From: PNAI01 sp964575715
GTDB taxonomy: Bacteria > Pseudomonadota > Alphaproteobacteria > Rhizobiales > Xanthobacteraceae
DNA length: 5,852 bases
Direction: 5' to 3'
Assembly (NCBI GenBank): GCA_964575715.1
Contig: CAZNSG010000038.1
Span: 1-5,852, forward strand
In this document: one piece after another, positions 1-5,102 of the stretch
How the letters are laid out: every line of letters starts with the position of its first letter
How positions within the stretch are numbered: the first letter of the stretch is position 1
Position numbers and translations under genes: made by a program
The notes under the pieces: model-generated
Told to the model about the DNA's origin: nothing
What the model saw: only the letters and a program-made list of their open reading frames with translations
The model's database searches: none

Positions 1-69
1 GTTGAGCTGACGGCGCATCATCATCAAAAAATAGGCCCGATCCTCCGCGCGCAGAATCAATCCGCTCAT
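1..69 (-). CDS. Possible 5' end of an unidentified minus-strand gene (partial, runs off left edge)
   Basis: An open frame starts at an ATG whose complement is at 67-69 and stays open to position 1. It gives 23 residues, MSGLILRAEDRAYFLMMMRR followed by QLN, that are hydrophobic in the middle with charged flanks. I do not recognise the family. There is no good Shine-Dalgarno sequence just before the start, and 23 codons is too short for codon use to be telling. It would be divergent from the protease gene at 531, with the repeat-filled gap between them. It could equally be a chance frame. It is listed because a gene at this edge would explain where the left-hand intergenic region ends. Confidence 0.3.
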   Translation of the reverse strand, partial: MSGLILRAEDRAYFLMMMRRQLN

Positions 70-158
70 GCCGACAGCGAATCACCGCGCCGGCTCCGCG
101 TAAACTAAAAAAACAGCTTCCTTCGGATTCGGGGTATACCAGCGGCACTGAGCGATGA

Positions 159-238
159 CCGTCATCCTGAGGTGGCCGCCATAAGCGCGTTAACGCGCGT
201 CTTCGACGCGCTATGGCGGCCCTCGAAGGATGAACGGC
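159..238. repeat. Long imperfect hairpin containing a 14-bp palindrome
   Basis: The arm ggccgccataagcgcg (174-189) pairs with cgcgctatggcggcc (207-221), with one bulged A. Further out, catcct (163-168) pairs with aggatg (227-232). The inner sequence gcgcgttaacgcgc (185-198) is a perfect palindrome by itself, so alternative foldings are possible. No T-run follows on either strand, so it is not a standard intrinsic terminator. Confidence 0.7.
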
Positions 239-240
239 CA

Positions 241-303
241 CCGATCTCGGGTTTACCCGAGATTGGTATTTCAAGTGCGCAAGTCGGGTAAACCCGACTT
301 GCG
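241..303. repeat. Palindrome pair, copy 1 (BIME-like unit)
   Basis: The first palindrome has arms atctcgggt (244-252) and acccgagat (255-263). The second, cgcaagtcgggt (278-289) with acccgacttgcg (292-303), has perfect 12-bp arms around AA. They are separated by a short AT-rich spacer (tatttcaagtg). The two cores are the same motif in opposite orientation (centre TTTA in the first, TAAA in the second) apart from the base before TCGGG. Confidence 0.8.
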
Positions 304-316
304 ATGCCGTCGCCCA

Positions 317-378
317 CCGATCTCGGGTTTACCCGAGATCGGAATTACAATGCGCAAGTTGGGCATGGCCGACTTGCG
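317..378. repeat. Palindrome pair, copy 2 (tandem duplicate of copy 1)
   Basis: The first palindrome, ccgatctcgggt (317-328) with acccgagatcgg (331-342), is perfect over 12 bp. The second (353-378) has arms starting cgcaagt and ending acttgcg, and its centre has diverged to gggcatggcc. The spacer aattacaatg is again AT-rich. The unit sits 75-76 bp after copy 1, so the two are a tandem duplication in which copy 2 has a decayed second palindrome. Confidence 0.8.
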
Positions 379-400
379 GTGGCTCGCGGAGTTTACCATC

Positions 401-422
401 GGGCCGGCCAAAGGCCGGACCC
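401..422. repeat. GC-rich hairpin at the right side of the composite repeat
   Basis: ccggcc (404-409) pairs with ggccgg (413-418) around an AAA loop, and ggg (401-403) can pair with ccc (420-422) across one unpaired A. The heptamer ggctcgc occurs on both sides of it (381-387 and 425-431) as a direct repeat. Confidence 0.6.
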
Positions 423-513
423 GTTGGCTCGCACCTCAGGGTGACGGGGAAAGTGAGTCATTCTCCGAGACCGTTGGTATGATTGCCGTACGCCTGCAAA
501 CGGGCCCCGCGGC

Positions 514-523
514 GAGGTGAGGA
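514..523 (+). promoter_or_regulatory. Ribosome binding site that sets the protease start
   Basis: The purine-rich gaggtgagga ends 7 nt before the GTG at 531. This supports GTG 531 over the upstream in-frame TTG at 483, which has no comparable site and would add 16 residues encoded by the tail of the repeat region. Confidence 0.6.
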
Positions 524-530
524 TTTATCG

Positions 531-1235
531 GTGCGCAATCGTCTGTTCTGGATTCTTCTGCTCGGGCTTGCGATCGCCCTGCTGATCCTGATTGCGCGGC
601 ACGATTTCGGCACGGTCGCGGGGCTGCCGGCCGGCGATTTCGCGTCGCTCGCCTATTATGCCGTGCTCATCGTGTTCCTCGGCGGCACGCTGGTGGTGCT
701 GTTCCGCCGGCAATTGTCGCAGGCGTTGCATGCGGCGCTGCTCTGGATGGCGATCGGGCTCGCGCTGGTCGTCGCCTATACATTCCGGACGGAACTGAGC
801 GCGGTGTCCGAGCGCGTGCTGGCCGAGCTCGTTCCCGGGCGCGCGGCGAACCGCGGCGTGCGCATTGTCGAATTCGTGCGCGGACGCGCCGGCGATTTCC
901 AAGTGCTGACGCAAGTCAATGGCGCGCAAGTCGCCATGGTGCTCGATACCGGTGCGAGCGCGGTCGTGCTCACACAGGAAGCCGCCAAGGCCGTGGGCCT
1001 GCCGCTCGAAGTGCTGGTCTATGACGTCAACGTCGATACCGCCAACGGCCGCACCCGCGCGGCGGCGGTCACGCTCGACCGCGTCGCGATCGGCAATATC
1101 GTGGAGCGCGCGGTGCCGGCGCTGATCGCGCAACCCGGGCAATTGCGCACCAGTTTGCTCGGCATGAGTTTTCTCAACCGGCTGGAGAGCTGGGAGGTAC
1201 GCGGCGACAAGCTCTTGATGCGCGGGCATCCGTAG
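531..1235 (+). CDS. Membrane-anchored retropepsin-like aspartic protease (TIGR02281, clan AA)
   Basis: The protein has 234 residues, starting at GTG. The N-terminal part carries three hydrophobic stretches (about residues 5-22, 38-58 and 66-85) that should anchor it in the inner membrane. A linker to about 110 leads to a single protease domain (about 120-230). This domain has the catalytic motif MVLDTGAS with Asp139, and a C-terminal segment LLGMSFLNRLESWEV like that after the flap in retropepsins. There is only one DTG motif, so by analogy with retroviral proteases and the rickettsial homologue APRc it should work as a homodimer; that is family knowledge, not seen here. The substrate is unknown. 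The gene stands alone on the plus strand, after a repeat cluster and before a 438-bp gap. Row 601-660, counted by hand, is 40/60 GC, typical host composition. A spurious minus-strand frame overlaps it and is ignored. Confidence 0.9.
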   Translation: MRNRLFWILLLGLAIALLILIARHDFGTVAGLPAGDFASLAYYAVLIVFLGGTLVVLFRRQLSQALHAALLWMAIGLALVVAYTFRTELSAVSERVLAELVPGRAANRGVRIVEFVRGRAGDFQVLTQVNGAQVAMVLDTGASAVVLTQEAAKAVGLPLEVLVYDVNVDTANGRTRAAAVTLDRVAIGNIVERAVPALIAQPGQLRTSLLGMSFLNRLESWEVRGDKLLMRGHP

Positions 1236-1265
1236 CCGCAGCAGGGTTTTCAGCCATGGCCTACG

Positions 1266-1291
1266 CTTGGGCCAAATTAGCTTGGGCCAAG
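1266..1291. repeat. Hairpin made of two copies of gcttgggccaa
   Basis: gcttgggccaa occurs at 1265-1275 and 1280-1290. Because the motif is nearly self-complementary, the copies form a 9-bp stem with one G-G mismatch and a 6-nt loop (attagc). It lies 30 nt after the protease stop and could help end that transcript. No T-run follows, so an intrinsic terminator is not shown. Confidence 0.45.
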
Positions 1292-1387
1292 CCAGCTCGT
1301 CCGCTTCCAGACTATCGCTGCCATCCCGTAGCGGCGGCAGGGTTGAGATTGACCCGAAGCCGACGCCGATCAAGCTCCTAGGCCCGC

Positions 1388-1405
1388 CATAACGGCGGTG
1401 CGATC
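1388..1405 (+). repeat. 18-bp direct repeat, left copy
   Basis: cataacggcggtgcgatc matches the copy at 2710-2727 at 16 of 18 positions in the same orientation. The pair brackets the HNH gene and the low-GC block. Confidence 0.5.
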
Positions 1406-1481
1406 ATGTGTCCGGTGTCGCCGGCGCGCCGAGATTTGCGGATCGGCGACAGCCATTGATAACGACGCGGCTTCTCGATTG

Positions 1482-1508
1482 TTGACATCTCAGCCGAATC
1501 GATATGCA
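1482..1508 (+). promoter_or_regulatory. Possible sigma-70 type promoter for the HNH gene
   Basis: A perfect TTGACA lies at 1482-1487. The best -10-like hexamer is tatgca at 1503-1508, with a short 15-nt spacer and a weak match. If real, it would leave a leader of about 160 nt before the HNH start. Confidence 0.2.
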
Positions 1509-1673
1509 CTCAAGTCTGCCTCGATGGGCAAAAAAGAACTAAGAACGCCCGGACTCACGGGTCCAAGAAGCACCAAGCGGTAATCCAACCGCCTCCCCAT
1601 CGCAAACCCTGAACCACTATGCCCCGCTTACGGCAGCTGACGCTGCGTTGGCGGCCACATTCGGAGATTTAAC

Positions 1674-2651
1674 ATGGGAGACAATCCTGTGAGCCTGCTT
1701 GATCAATTCAATCAGGAATTGGAAGTCGTATATCGCGGCGAAACGTACCGTGTGCGTGACAATGGTGCGGCCTGTCGACAGCCGAAACCGGACAATCGCA
1801 AGCGTCCGCTCGATGGCGTCTGGACCTTTGGGGGGCCAAGCGCTTCGACAGGCTACATGCACATCGCATCTGAGATTATGCATCGTATAATCGCCACCGC
1901 ATTTCATGGCGAGCAGCCATCAGAGAAGCACATCGTCGATCACATCGACACCAACCGTAGAAACAACCGCGTTGAGAACCTGCGTTGGATCACGCGACTG
2001 GACAACATTCTTCTCAATCCGATTACCCTTCGTCGGATCATCCTTGCCTACGGGTCTCTTGAAGAATTCTTCAAGAACCCCGGCGCACCGGTAAATTTCA
2101 AACCAATTAAGAACTTCGAGTGGATGAAGACAGTTTCAATCGAAGAAGCGCAGGAAAGCCGCAACAGGCTACTCCGATGGGCCGCGTCCGGCCAGATACC
2201 GAAAGGCGAAGCTCTTGGTGAGTGGGTATATCGCGCAAAGCGTTCAACAGAACCAGTTGTCGATCACGTGCCAGATGTTCAATCGCTGATACCGAACGCA
2301 ATACAGCGGAATTGGAAGACACCGACTAAATTCGCGATGTGTCCCGATGAGTGTTCATCTGAGGCACTCAGCGAATATGCTGCACGACTTAAATTTGGAA
2401 CCGTATTTGCGTGCAATCGGTTTGTTGAATCCCGAACAGTCGTCGCGGAAGAGGAAAGTGGACTCTTGAGCGTCGTCTGCAATTTGCTCGAAAACCCAAT
2501 AAAAGAATGGGCACTAACCAAGGTGACCGTCGAGAACGGGAAATTCGTCCACGAAAATGTCCGTAGTTATTTCAGCCTGCAAGGCGCCCTGAAAGAGCAC
2601 TGCACCCTGTTAGGTGTTCCGTTTGAGAAATCTATAGACGATTACGCCTAG
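1674..2651 (+). CDS. Stand-alone HNH endonuclease (HNH_3 type) with an unassigned C-terminal region
   Basis: The protein has 325 residues. The ATG start has ggag at 1663-1666, 7 nt upstream. Residues 60-107 form the endonuclease core: GYMHIASEIMHRIIATAFHG, then VDHIDTNRRNNRVENLRWIT, with His90, Asn94, Asn98 and Asn102 in the HNH_3 arrangement seen in phage and intron homing enzymes. The expected activity is DNA nicking or cleavage; the target is unknown. Residues 150-190 (SIEEAQESRNRLLRWA) look like a helical linker. Residues 215-325 form a second block, including WKTPTKFAMCP and NPIKEWALTKVTVENGKFVH, that I cannot assign. No intron, methyltransferase or phage gene is adjacent. Two hand-counted rows (1681-1740, 2341-2400) are each 28/60 GC, far below the neighbouring protease, which suggests recent transfer. 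The frame is intact, so it may still be expressed. It converges with the permease gene at 2761. Confidence 0.85.
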   Translation: MGDNPVSLLDQFNQELEVVYRGETYRVRDNGAACRQPKPDNRKRPLDGVWTFGGPSASTGYMHIASEIMHRIIATAFHGEQPSEKHIVDHIDTNRRNNRVENLRWITRLDNILLNPITLRRIILAYGSLEEFFKNPGAPVNFKPIKNFEWMKTVSIEEAQESRNRLLRWAASGQIPKGEALGEWVYRAKRSTEPVVDHVPDVQSLIPNAIQRNWKTPTKFAMCPDECSSEALSEYAARLKFGTVFACNRFVESRTVVAEEESGLLSVVCNLLENPIKEWALTKVTVENGKFVHENVRSYFSLQGALKEHCTLLGVPFEKSIDDYA

Positions 2652-2690
2652 CCGCACAGATGTCCGCTGTTAGCACATCACGTCGCAGCG

Positions 2691-2724
2691 CACACCGTCG
2701 CGTTCGGAGCATAGCGGCGGTGTG
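2691..2724. repeat. 11-bp-stem hairpin between the convergent HNH and permease genes
   Basis: cacaccgtcgc (2691-2701) pairs with gcggcggtgtg (2714-2724) with one G-T wobble and a 12-nt loop. Its position between convergent genes suits a bidirectional transcription stop, but there is no T-run on either side. The right arm overlaps the 18-bp direct repeat copy. Confidence 0.5.
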
Positions 2725-2727
2725 ATC
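2710..2727 (+). repeat. 18-bp direct repeat, right copy
   Basis: catagcggcggtgtgatc matches the left copy at 1388-1405 at 16 of 18 positions. Host-like GC returns just to its right, in the permease gene. Confidence 0.5.
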
Positions 2728-2734
2728 GCTTCAT

Positions 2735-2757
2735 GCGTTGGCGTAGCGAGGCAACGC
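2735..2757 (-). repeat. Small hairpin just after the permease stop
   Basis: gcgttg (2735-2740) pairs with caacgc (2752-2757) around an 11-nt loop, starting 3 nt after the stop codon on the minus strand. There is no following T-run, so it is at most a weak or Rho-assisted stop. Confidence 0.35.
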
Positions 2758-2760
2758 TGT

Positions 2761-3588
2761 TTAGATCAAACTCACGATGAAGCGCACGGAGGCTGCGAGC
2801 AGGAAGCAGCCGAAGGCAATCTCGAGCCGGCGCTTGGAAAGAGTGTGCGCGAGCCGCGCGCCATAAGGCGCGGCGTAGCTCGAGATCGGCGCGATCAACA
2901 CAACGCCAATCAACGAAACAAAGCCGATGGAGAGCGGCGGCGTCTGCGCCTGGTGGGGCAAGCCCGCCAGCATGTAGCCGATGGTGCCGGCGATGGTGAT
3001 CGGCACGCCCAAGCCGGCCGAGACCGCGACCGCCTTGTGCAGCGTAATGCCGTAAAGCGTCTGCACCATGTTGGCGACCGAGCCGCCGCTCACCCCCATC
3101 AACGAAGACGTGAGACCGATAAATAAACCGTAGCCGGTCATGGCGGCGCGGCCGGGCAAACGATCGGCAAAGCGCCAGGTGTCGCGGCCAAACAGGAGTT
3201 TTACGGCAATCACGCCGGCAATCAGCACGAACACGATCTTGAACACGGCGCTCGGGGCAAAGACCGCGACGATGGAGCCGCAGCCGACCCCGATGACCGC
3301 CGGAAGCGCCCACTGCCGCATGGCCTGCGGCATCACGGCACCCTTGGCGCGATGGGCGAGATAGGAGCGGATGGTGGTGGGCAGGATGATGGCGAGCGAG
3401 GTGCCGACGCAGAGCTGCATGCGCACCTCGTCGGGCACCGCGAGCAGCCGGAATATCTCATAAAGCACGGGCACGATGACGGCGCCGCCGCCGATGCCGA
3501 ACAGCCCCGCGAGCAGGCCGGTGACCATGCCGCCGGCGACGATCATCACCACGATGAAAGCGAGTTCGTTCGCCGGGACGCCTAACAT
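2761..3588 (-). CDS. TauE/SafE-family membrane permease (sulfite exporter-like)
   Basis: The protein has 275 residues from the ATG at 3588. An earlier in-frame GTG at 3624 would begin inside a palindromic repeat, so the internal ATG is preferred; its ribosome binding site is weak (agag). It is an integral inner-membrane protein with about eight hydrophobic segments (roughly 8-30, 60-78, 93-112, 115-133, 149-166, 189-210, 219-238, 256-275). It carries the family's duplicated glycine-rich half-motifs: GLLAGLFGIGGGAVIVPVL (24-42) and GLTSSLMGVSGGSVANM (158-174). Family members export or import sulfite, sulfoacetate, taurine-derived or other small organic anions. No sulfur-metabolism gene is nearby, so the substrate cannot be named. 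The length is normal for the family. It lies 252 bp downstream of dusA on the same strand, with repeats between, so co-transcription is uncertain. Confidence 0.88.
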   Translation of the reverse strand: MLGVPANELAFIVVMIVAGGMVTGLLAGLFGIGGGAVIVPVLYEIFRLLAVPDEVRMQLCVGTSLAIILPTTIRSYLAHRAKGAVMPQAMRQWALPAVIGVGCGSIVAVFAPSAVFKIVFVLIAGVIAVKLLFGRDTWRFADRLPGRAAMTGYGLFIGLTSSLMGVSGGSVANMVQTLYGITLHKAVAVSAGLGVPITIAGTIGYMLAGLPHQAQTPPLSIGFVSLIGVVLIAPISSYAAPYGARLAHTLSKRRLEIAFGCFLLAASVRFIVSLI

Positions 3589-3606
3589 CGGGGGCTCTGC
3601 GCTTCT

Positions 3607-3716
3607 CCCTCTCCCCGCTTGCACCCGAACTCGGGTTTACCCGAGTTCGGGCACTTATTAAGCGGCCGAAGTCGGAAACATCCGACTTCGGCTGGAGAGG
3701 GTCGGGGTGAGGGGGA
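3607..3716. repeat. Hairpin repeat apparently interrupted by a palindrome pair
   Basis: ccctctcc (3607-3614) pairs with ggagaggg (3694-3701) and encloses the palindrome pair 3624-3692. The left flank ctctccccgcttgc and right flank ggagagggtcggggtgaggg, if joined, would form a compact hairpin very like the one at 3773-3838. This suggests that the palindrome pair was inserted into a pre-existing repeat. Confidence 0.6.
3624..3692. repeat. Palindrome pair, copy 3 (BIME-like unit)
   Basis: The first palindrome, cccgaactcgggt (3624-3636) with acccgagttcggg (3639-3651), is perfect over 13 bp. The second, gccgaagtcgga (3665-3676) with tccgacttcggc (3681-3692), is perfect over 12 bp with loop aaca. 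The AT-rich spacer is cacttattaagcg. Order, spacing and core bases follow the same rule as the two copies at 241-303 and 317-378. Confidence 0.8.
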
Positions 3717-3772
3717 ATTGCAAAGTTTCAAAAGCGTGGAAATGGTTTTCACCGGTTGAGATGACGGAAACG

Positions 3773-3838
3773 CCCCCTCACCCGCCCGCATCCGCTTCGC
3801 TCCTGCGGGCGACCTCTCCCCGCAAGCGGGGTGAGGTG
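3773..3838. repeat. Compound hairpin repeat immediately downstream of dusA
   Basis: The outer arms cctcaccc (3776-3783) and gggtgagg (3829-3836) enclose gcccgca/tgcgggc (3784-3790 and 3804-3810). An alternative stem ccccgc/gcggggt (3818-3823 and 3826-3831, loop AA) lies on the right. It starts within 5 nt of the dusA stop and may stabilise or end that transcript. There is no T-run, so it is not a classical terminator. Confidence 0.65.
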
Positions 3839-3840
3839 AA

Positions 3841-4860
3841 CTAGGCCGCGGCGGTGTGCGGCAATTCGCTCGTTGTGTCCACCACCATCGCGAGCGCTTC
3901 GGTCAGTACGCGCGCATCGGCTCCGGGCTTTACCGCTTGCGTCGCAAGGTGGCGGCGGAAGGCGCGCGCGCCGGGCACCGCGTGAAACAGGCCGACCAGA
4001 TGGCGGGTGATGGCATGCAGCCGCGTGCCGCGCGCAAGCTCGCGTTCGATGTAGGGAATGAGCGCGCGGGCCGCGGCCTTGGGCGAAGACAATGGCGCGC
4101 GTTCTCCGAACAACAGCGGGTCGACGGCCAGCAGGCGCCAGGGCTCCTGGTAGGCGGCGCGGCCCATCATCACACCATCGACATGCGCAAGATGATCGCG
4201 CGCCGCCTCGATGCTGGCGATGCCGCCGTTGAGTACGATTGGCAGGCTGGGAAATGCAGCTTTGAGCCGAAACACGCGTGCATAATCGAGCGGCGGGATA
4301 TCGCGGTTTTCGCGCGGCGAGAGACCTTTGAGCCAAGCCTTGCGCGCGTGCACCATCAGCGCATTGGCGCCGGCTGCCGCGACGGCGCAGGTGAGCGCTG
4401 CGAGCGCCGACTCGGGATCCTGCTCGTCCACGCCGATGCGGCACTTGACCGTTATGGGAAGCGCGACCGCCACTTTCATGGCGGCGACGCAATCGCCCAC
4501 CAGCGCGGGTTCCAGCATCAGGCAGGCGCCGAAGCGGCCTTCCTGCACGCGCTCGGACGGGCAGCCGATGTTGAGGTTGATTTCGCCGTAGCCGAAATCT
4601 TGCGCGATGCGCGCGCATTGCGCGAGTGCGGAGGGATCGCTGCCGCCAAGCTGCAAGGCGAGCGGATGTTCGGCCGGGTCGAAGCCGAGCAGGCGCGCGC
4701 GGTCGCCGCGCAGCACGGCGGCGGTGGTGATCATCTCGGTATAGAGCAGCGCGCGGCGCGTGAGCAGACGGTGGAAGAACCGGCAATGCCGGTCCGTCCA
4801 CTCCATCATGGGCGCAATGCAGAAGCGGTGTCTGTTCGCGAATTGTGTAACGTTGCTCAT
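3841..4860 (-). CDS. dusA: tRNA-dihydrouridine(20/20a) synthase DusA
   Basis: The protein has 339 residues, a normal length for DusA. It is a cytosolic FMN- and NADPH-dependent enzyme that reduces uridine to dihydrouridine at positions 20 and 20a in the tRNA D-loop. The sequence shows the DusA hallmarks in order: APMMEWTDRHCR (16-27), the active-site loop NLNIGCPSERVQEGRFGACL (95-114) with the proton-donating Cys100, ITVKCRIG (136-143), the FMN and tRNA contact segment HARKAWLKGLSPRENR (171-186), the phosphate-binding NGGI (211-214) and MMGRAAYQEPW (231-241). The C-terminal part (about 245-330) is the helical tRNA-binding domain. The MMEWTD/HARKAWL signature separates DusA from DusB and DusC. 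The ATG at 4860 fits the family N-terminus, although no strong ribosome binding site precedes it. All key residues are intact. Confidence 0.97.
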   Translation of the reverse strand: MSNVTQFANRHRFCIAPMMEWTDRHCRFFHRLLTRRALLYTEMITTAAVLRGDRARLLGFDPAEHPLALQLGGSDPSALAQCARIAQDFGYGEINLNIGCPSERVQEGRFGACLMLEPALVGDCVAAMKVAVALPITVKCRIGVDEQDPESALAALTCAVAAAGANALMVHARKAWLKGLSPRENRDIPPLDYARVFRLKAAFPSLPIVLNGGIASIEAARDHLAHVDGVMMGRAAYQEPWRLLAVDPLLFGERAPLSSPKAAARALIPYIERELARGTRLHAITRHLVGLFHAVPGARAFRRHLATQAVKPGADARVLTEALAMVVDTTSELPHTAAA

Positions 4861-4899
4861 TCAGTTGTCAGGTAGTTGGTTTACGGCGACGTGGCAAAC

Positions 4900-5094
4900 T
4901 TTTCCCTCCCCCTGAAAGGGGGAGGCATACGCGGCCTTCGGCCGCCGTTGTTAGCGCAAAGAACGTCGATGCGAAGCATCGGCTATGGTGGGGGTCGTAC
5001 TCGTTCAACACACTATCGCCGGGTTTGACCCCCACCCGGCTCCCCCCGATCAAGTCGGGGGTCGCCACCCTCCCCCTTTCAGGGGGAGGGAAAA
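4900..5094. repeat. 195-bp hairpin-rich element with perfect 26-bp inverted ends
   Basis: Positions 4900-4925 (beginning ttttccctccccctgaaagg) and 5069-5094 are exact inverted copies over 26 bp, and the match stops sharply on both sides. Each end is itself an 8-bp hairpin (cctcccc/ggggagg type). Inside are gcggcc/ggccgc (4931-4945), cgatgc/gcatcg (4967-4981), gggggtc/gacccccc-like arms (4990-4996 and 5027-5033) and cccccga/tcggggg (5043-5049 and 5055-5061). No coding frame is convincing. It fills the gap between the Bug gene stop and the dusA start. The T-tracts lie outside the hairpins on the wrong side for intrinsic termination in either direction. It is MITE-like in form, but no transposase relation or clear target duplication is visible. 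Confidence 0.75.
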
Positions 5095-5102
5095 AAGACG
5101 CC

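Larger units (their letters stand above)
159..447. repeat. 289-bp composite repeat with near-perfect inverted ends
   Basis: The outer ends are inverted copies of each other: ccgtcatcctgaggtg at 159-174 and cacctcagggtgacgg at 432-447 match at 15 of 16 positions. Between them lie an imperfect long hairpin (159-238), two tandem palindrome pairs (241-303 and 317-378) and a GC-rich hairpin (401-422). No transposase or convincing reading frame lies inside; the frame that crosses it translates the palindromes and looks like a chance ORF. The end sequence resembles intergenic repeats that I associate with Bradyrhizobium-type genomes, but this was not searched. It fills most of the gene-free stretch 70-530; apart from the RBS before 531, I see nothing convincing in the rest. 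Confidence 0.7.
1236..1673. other. 438-bp gene-free stretch between protease and HNH genes
   Basis: No frame here has both a ribosome binding site and a recognisable product. It contains a hairpin (1266-1291), one copy of an 18-bp direct repeat (1388-1405), a possible promoter (1482-1508), a weak 5-bp stem gcggt/accgc (1577-1592) and a small stem gcagc/gctgc (1633-1646) close to the HNH start. Composition falls from about two-thirds GC on the left to about half (31/60 in 1501-1560) on the right. The left edge of the foreign-looking block therefore probably lies in this gap, roughly 1390-1500. Confidence 0.6.

Noticed and set aside
241..378. A short CRISPR-like array, suggested by regular palindromic repeats
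   Set aside because: The repeats alternate in orientation, spacers are only about 10-14 bp and similar to each other, and no cas gene is present; REP/BIME-type repeats fit better.
230..520. A 96-codon plus-strand frame across the left repeat cluster
   Set aside because: It translates the palindromes themselves, has no ribosome binding site and no recognisable domain; it is a chance frame in repeat DNA.
525..1373. A 282-codon minus-strand frame opposite the protease gene
   Set aside because: Histidine/arginine-rich low-complexity translation typical of the antisense frame in GC-rich DNA; the plus-strand frame has clear protease motifs.
1524..1583. A tiny lysine/arginine-rich frame (19 residues, MGKKELRTPGLTGPRSTKR)
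   Set aside because: No Shine-Dalgarno sequence precedes it and nothing supports translation; too short to call.
3749..4875. Long frames overlapping dusA on both strands
   Set aside because: Their translations are Arg/Ala/His-rich with no family features, while the 3841-4860 frame is unmistakably DusA.
4861..4899. A dusA promoter (TTGCCA with a hexamer 17 nt later, minus strand)
   Set aside because: The -35 is fair but the -10 candidate (tacctg) matches the consensus poorly; not strong enough to list.
5069..5102. An intrinsic terminator for the Bug gene
   Set aside because: A hairpin is present, but on the transcribed strand the T-run comes before the stem rather than after it.
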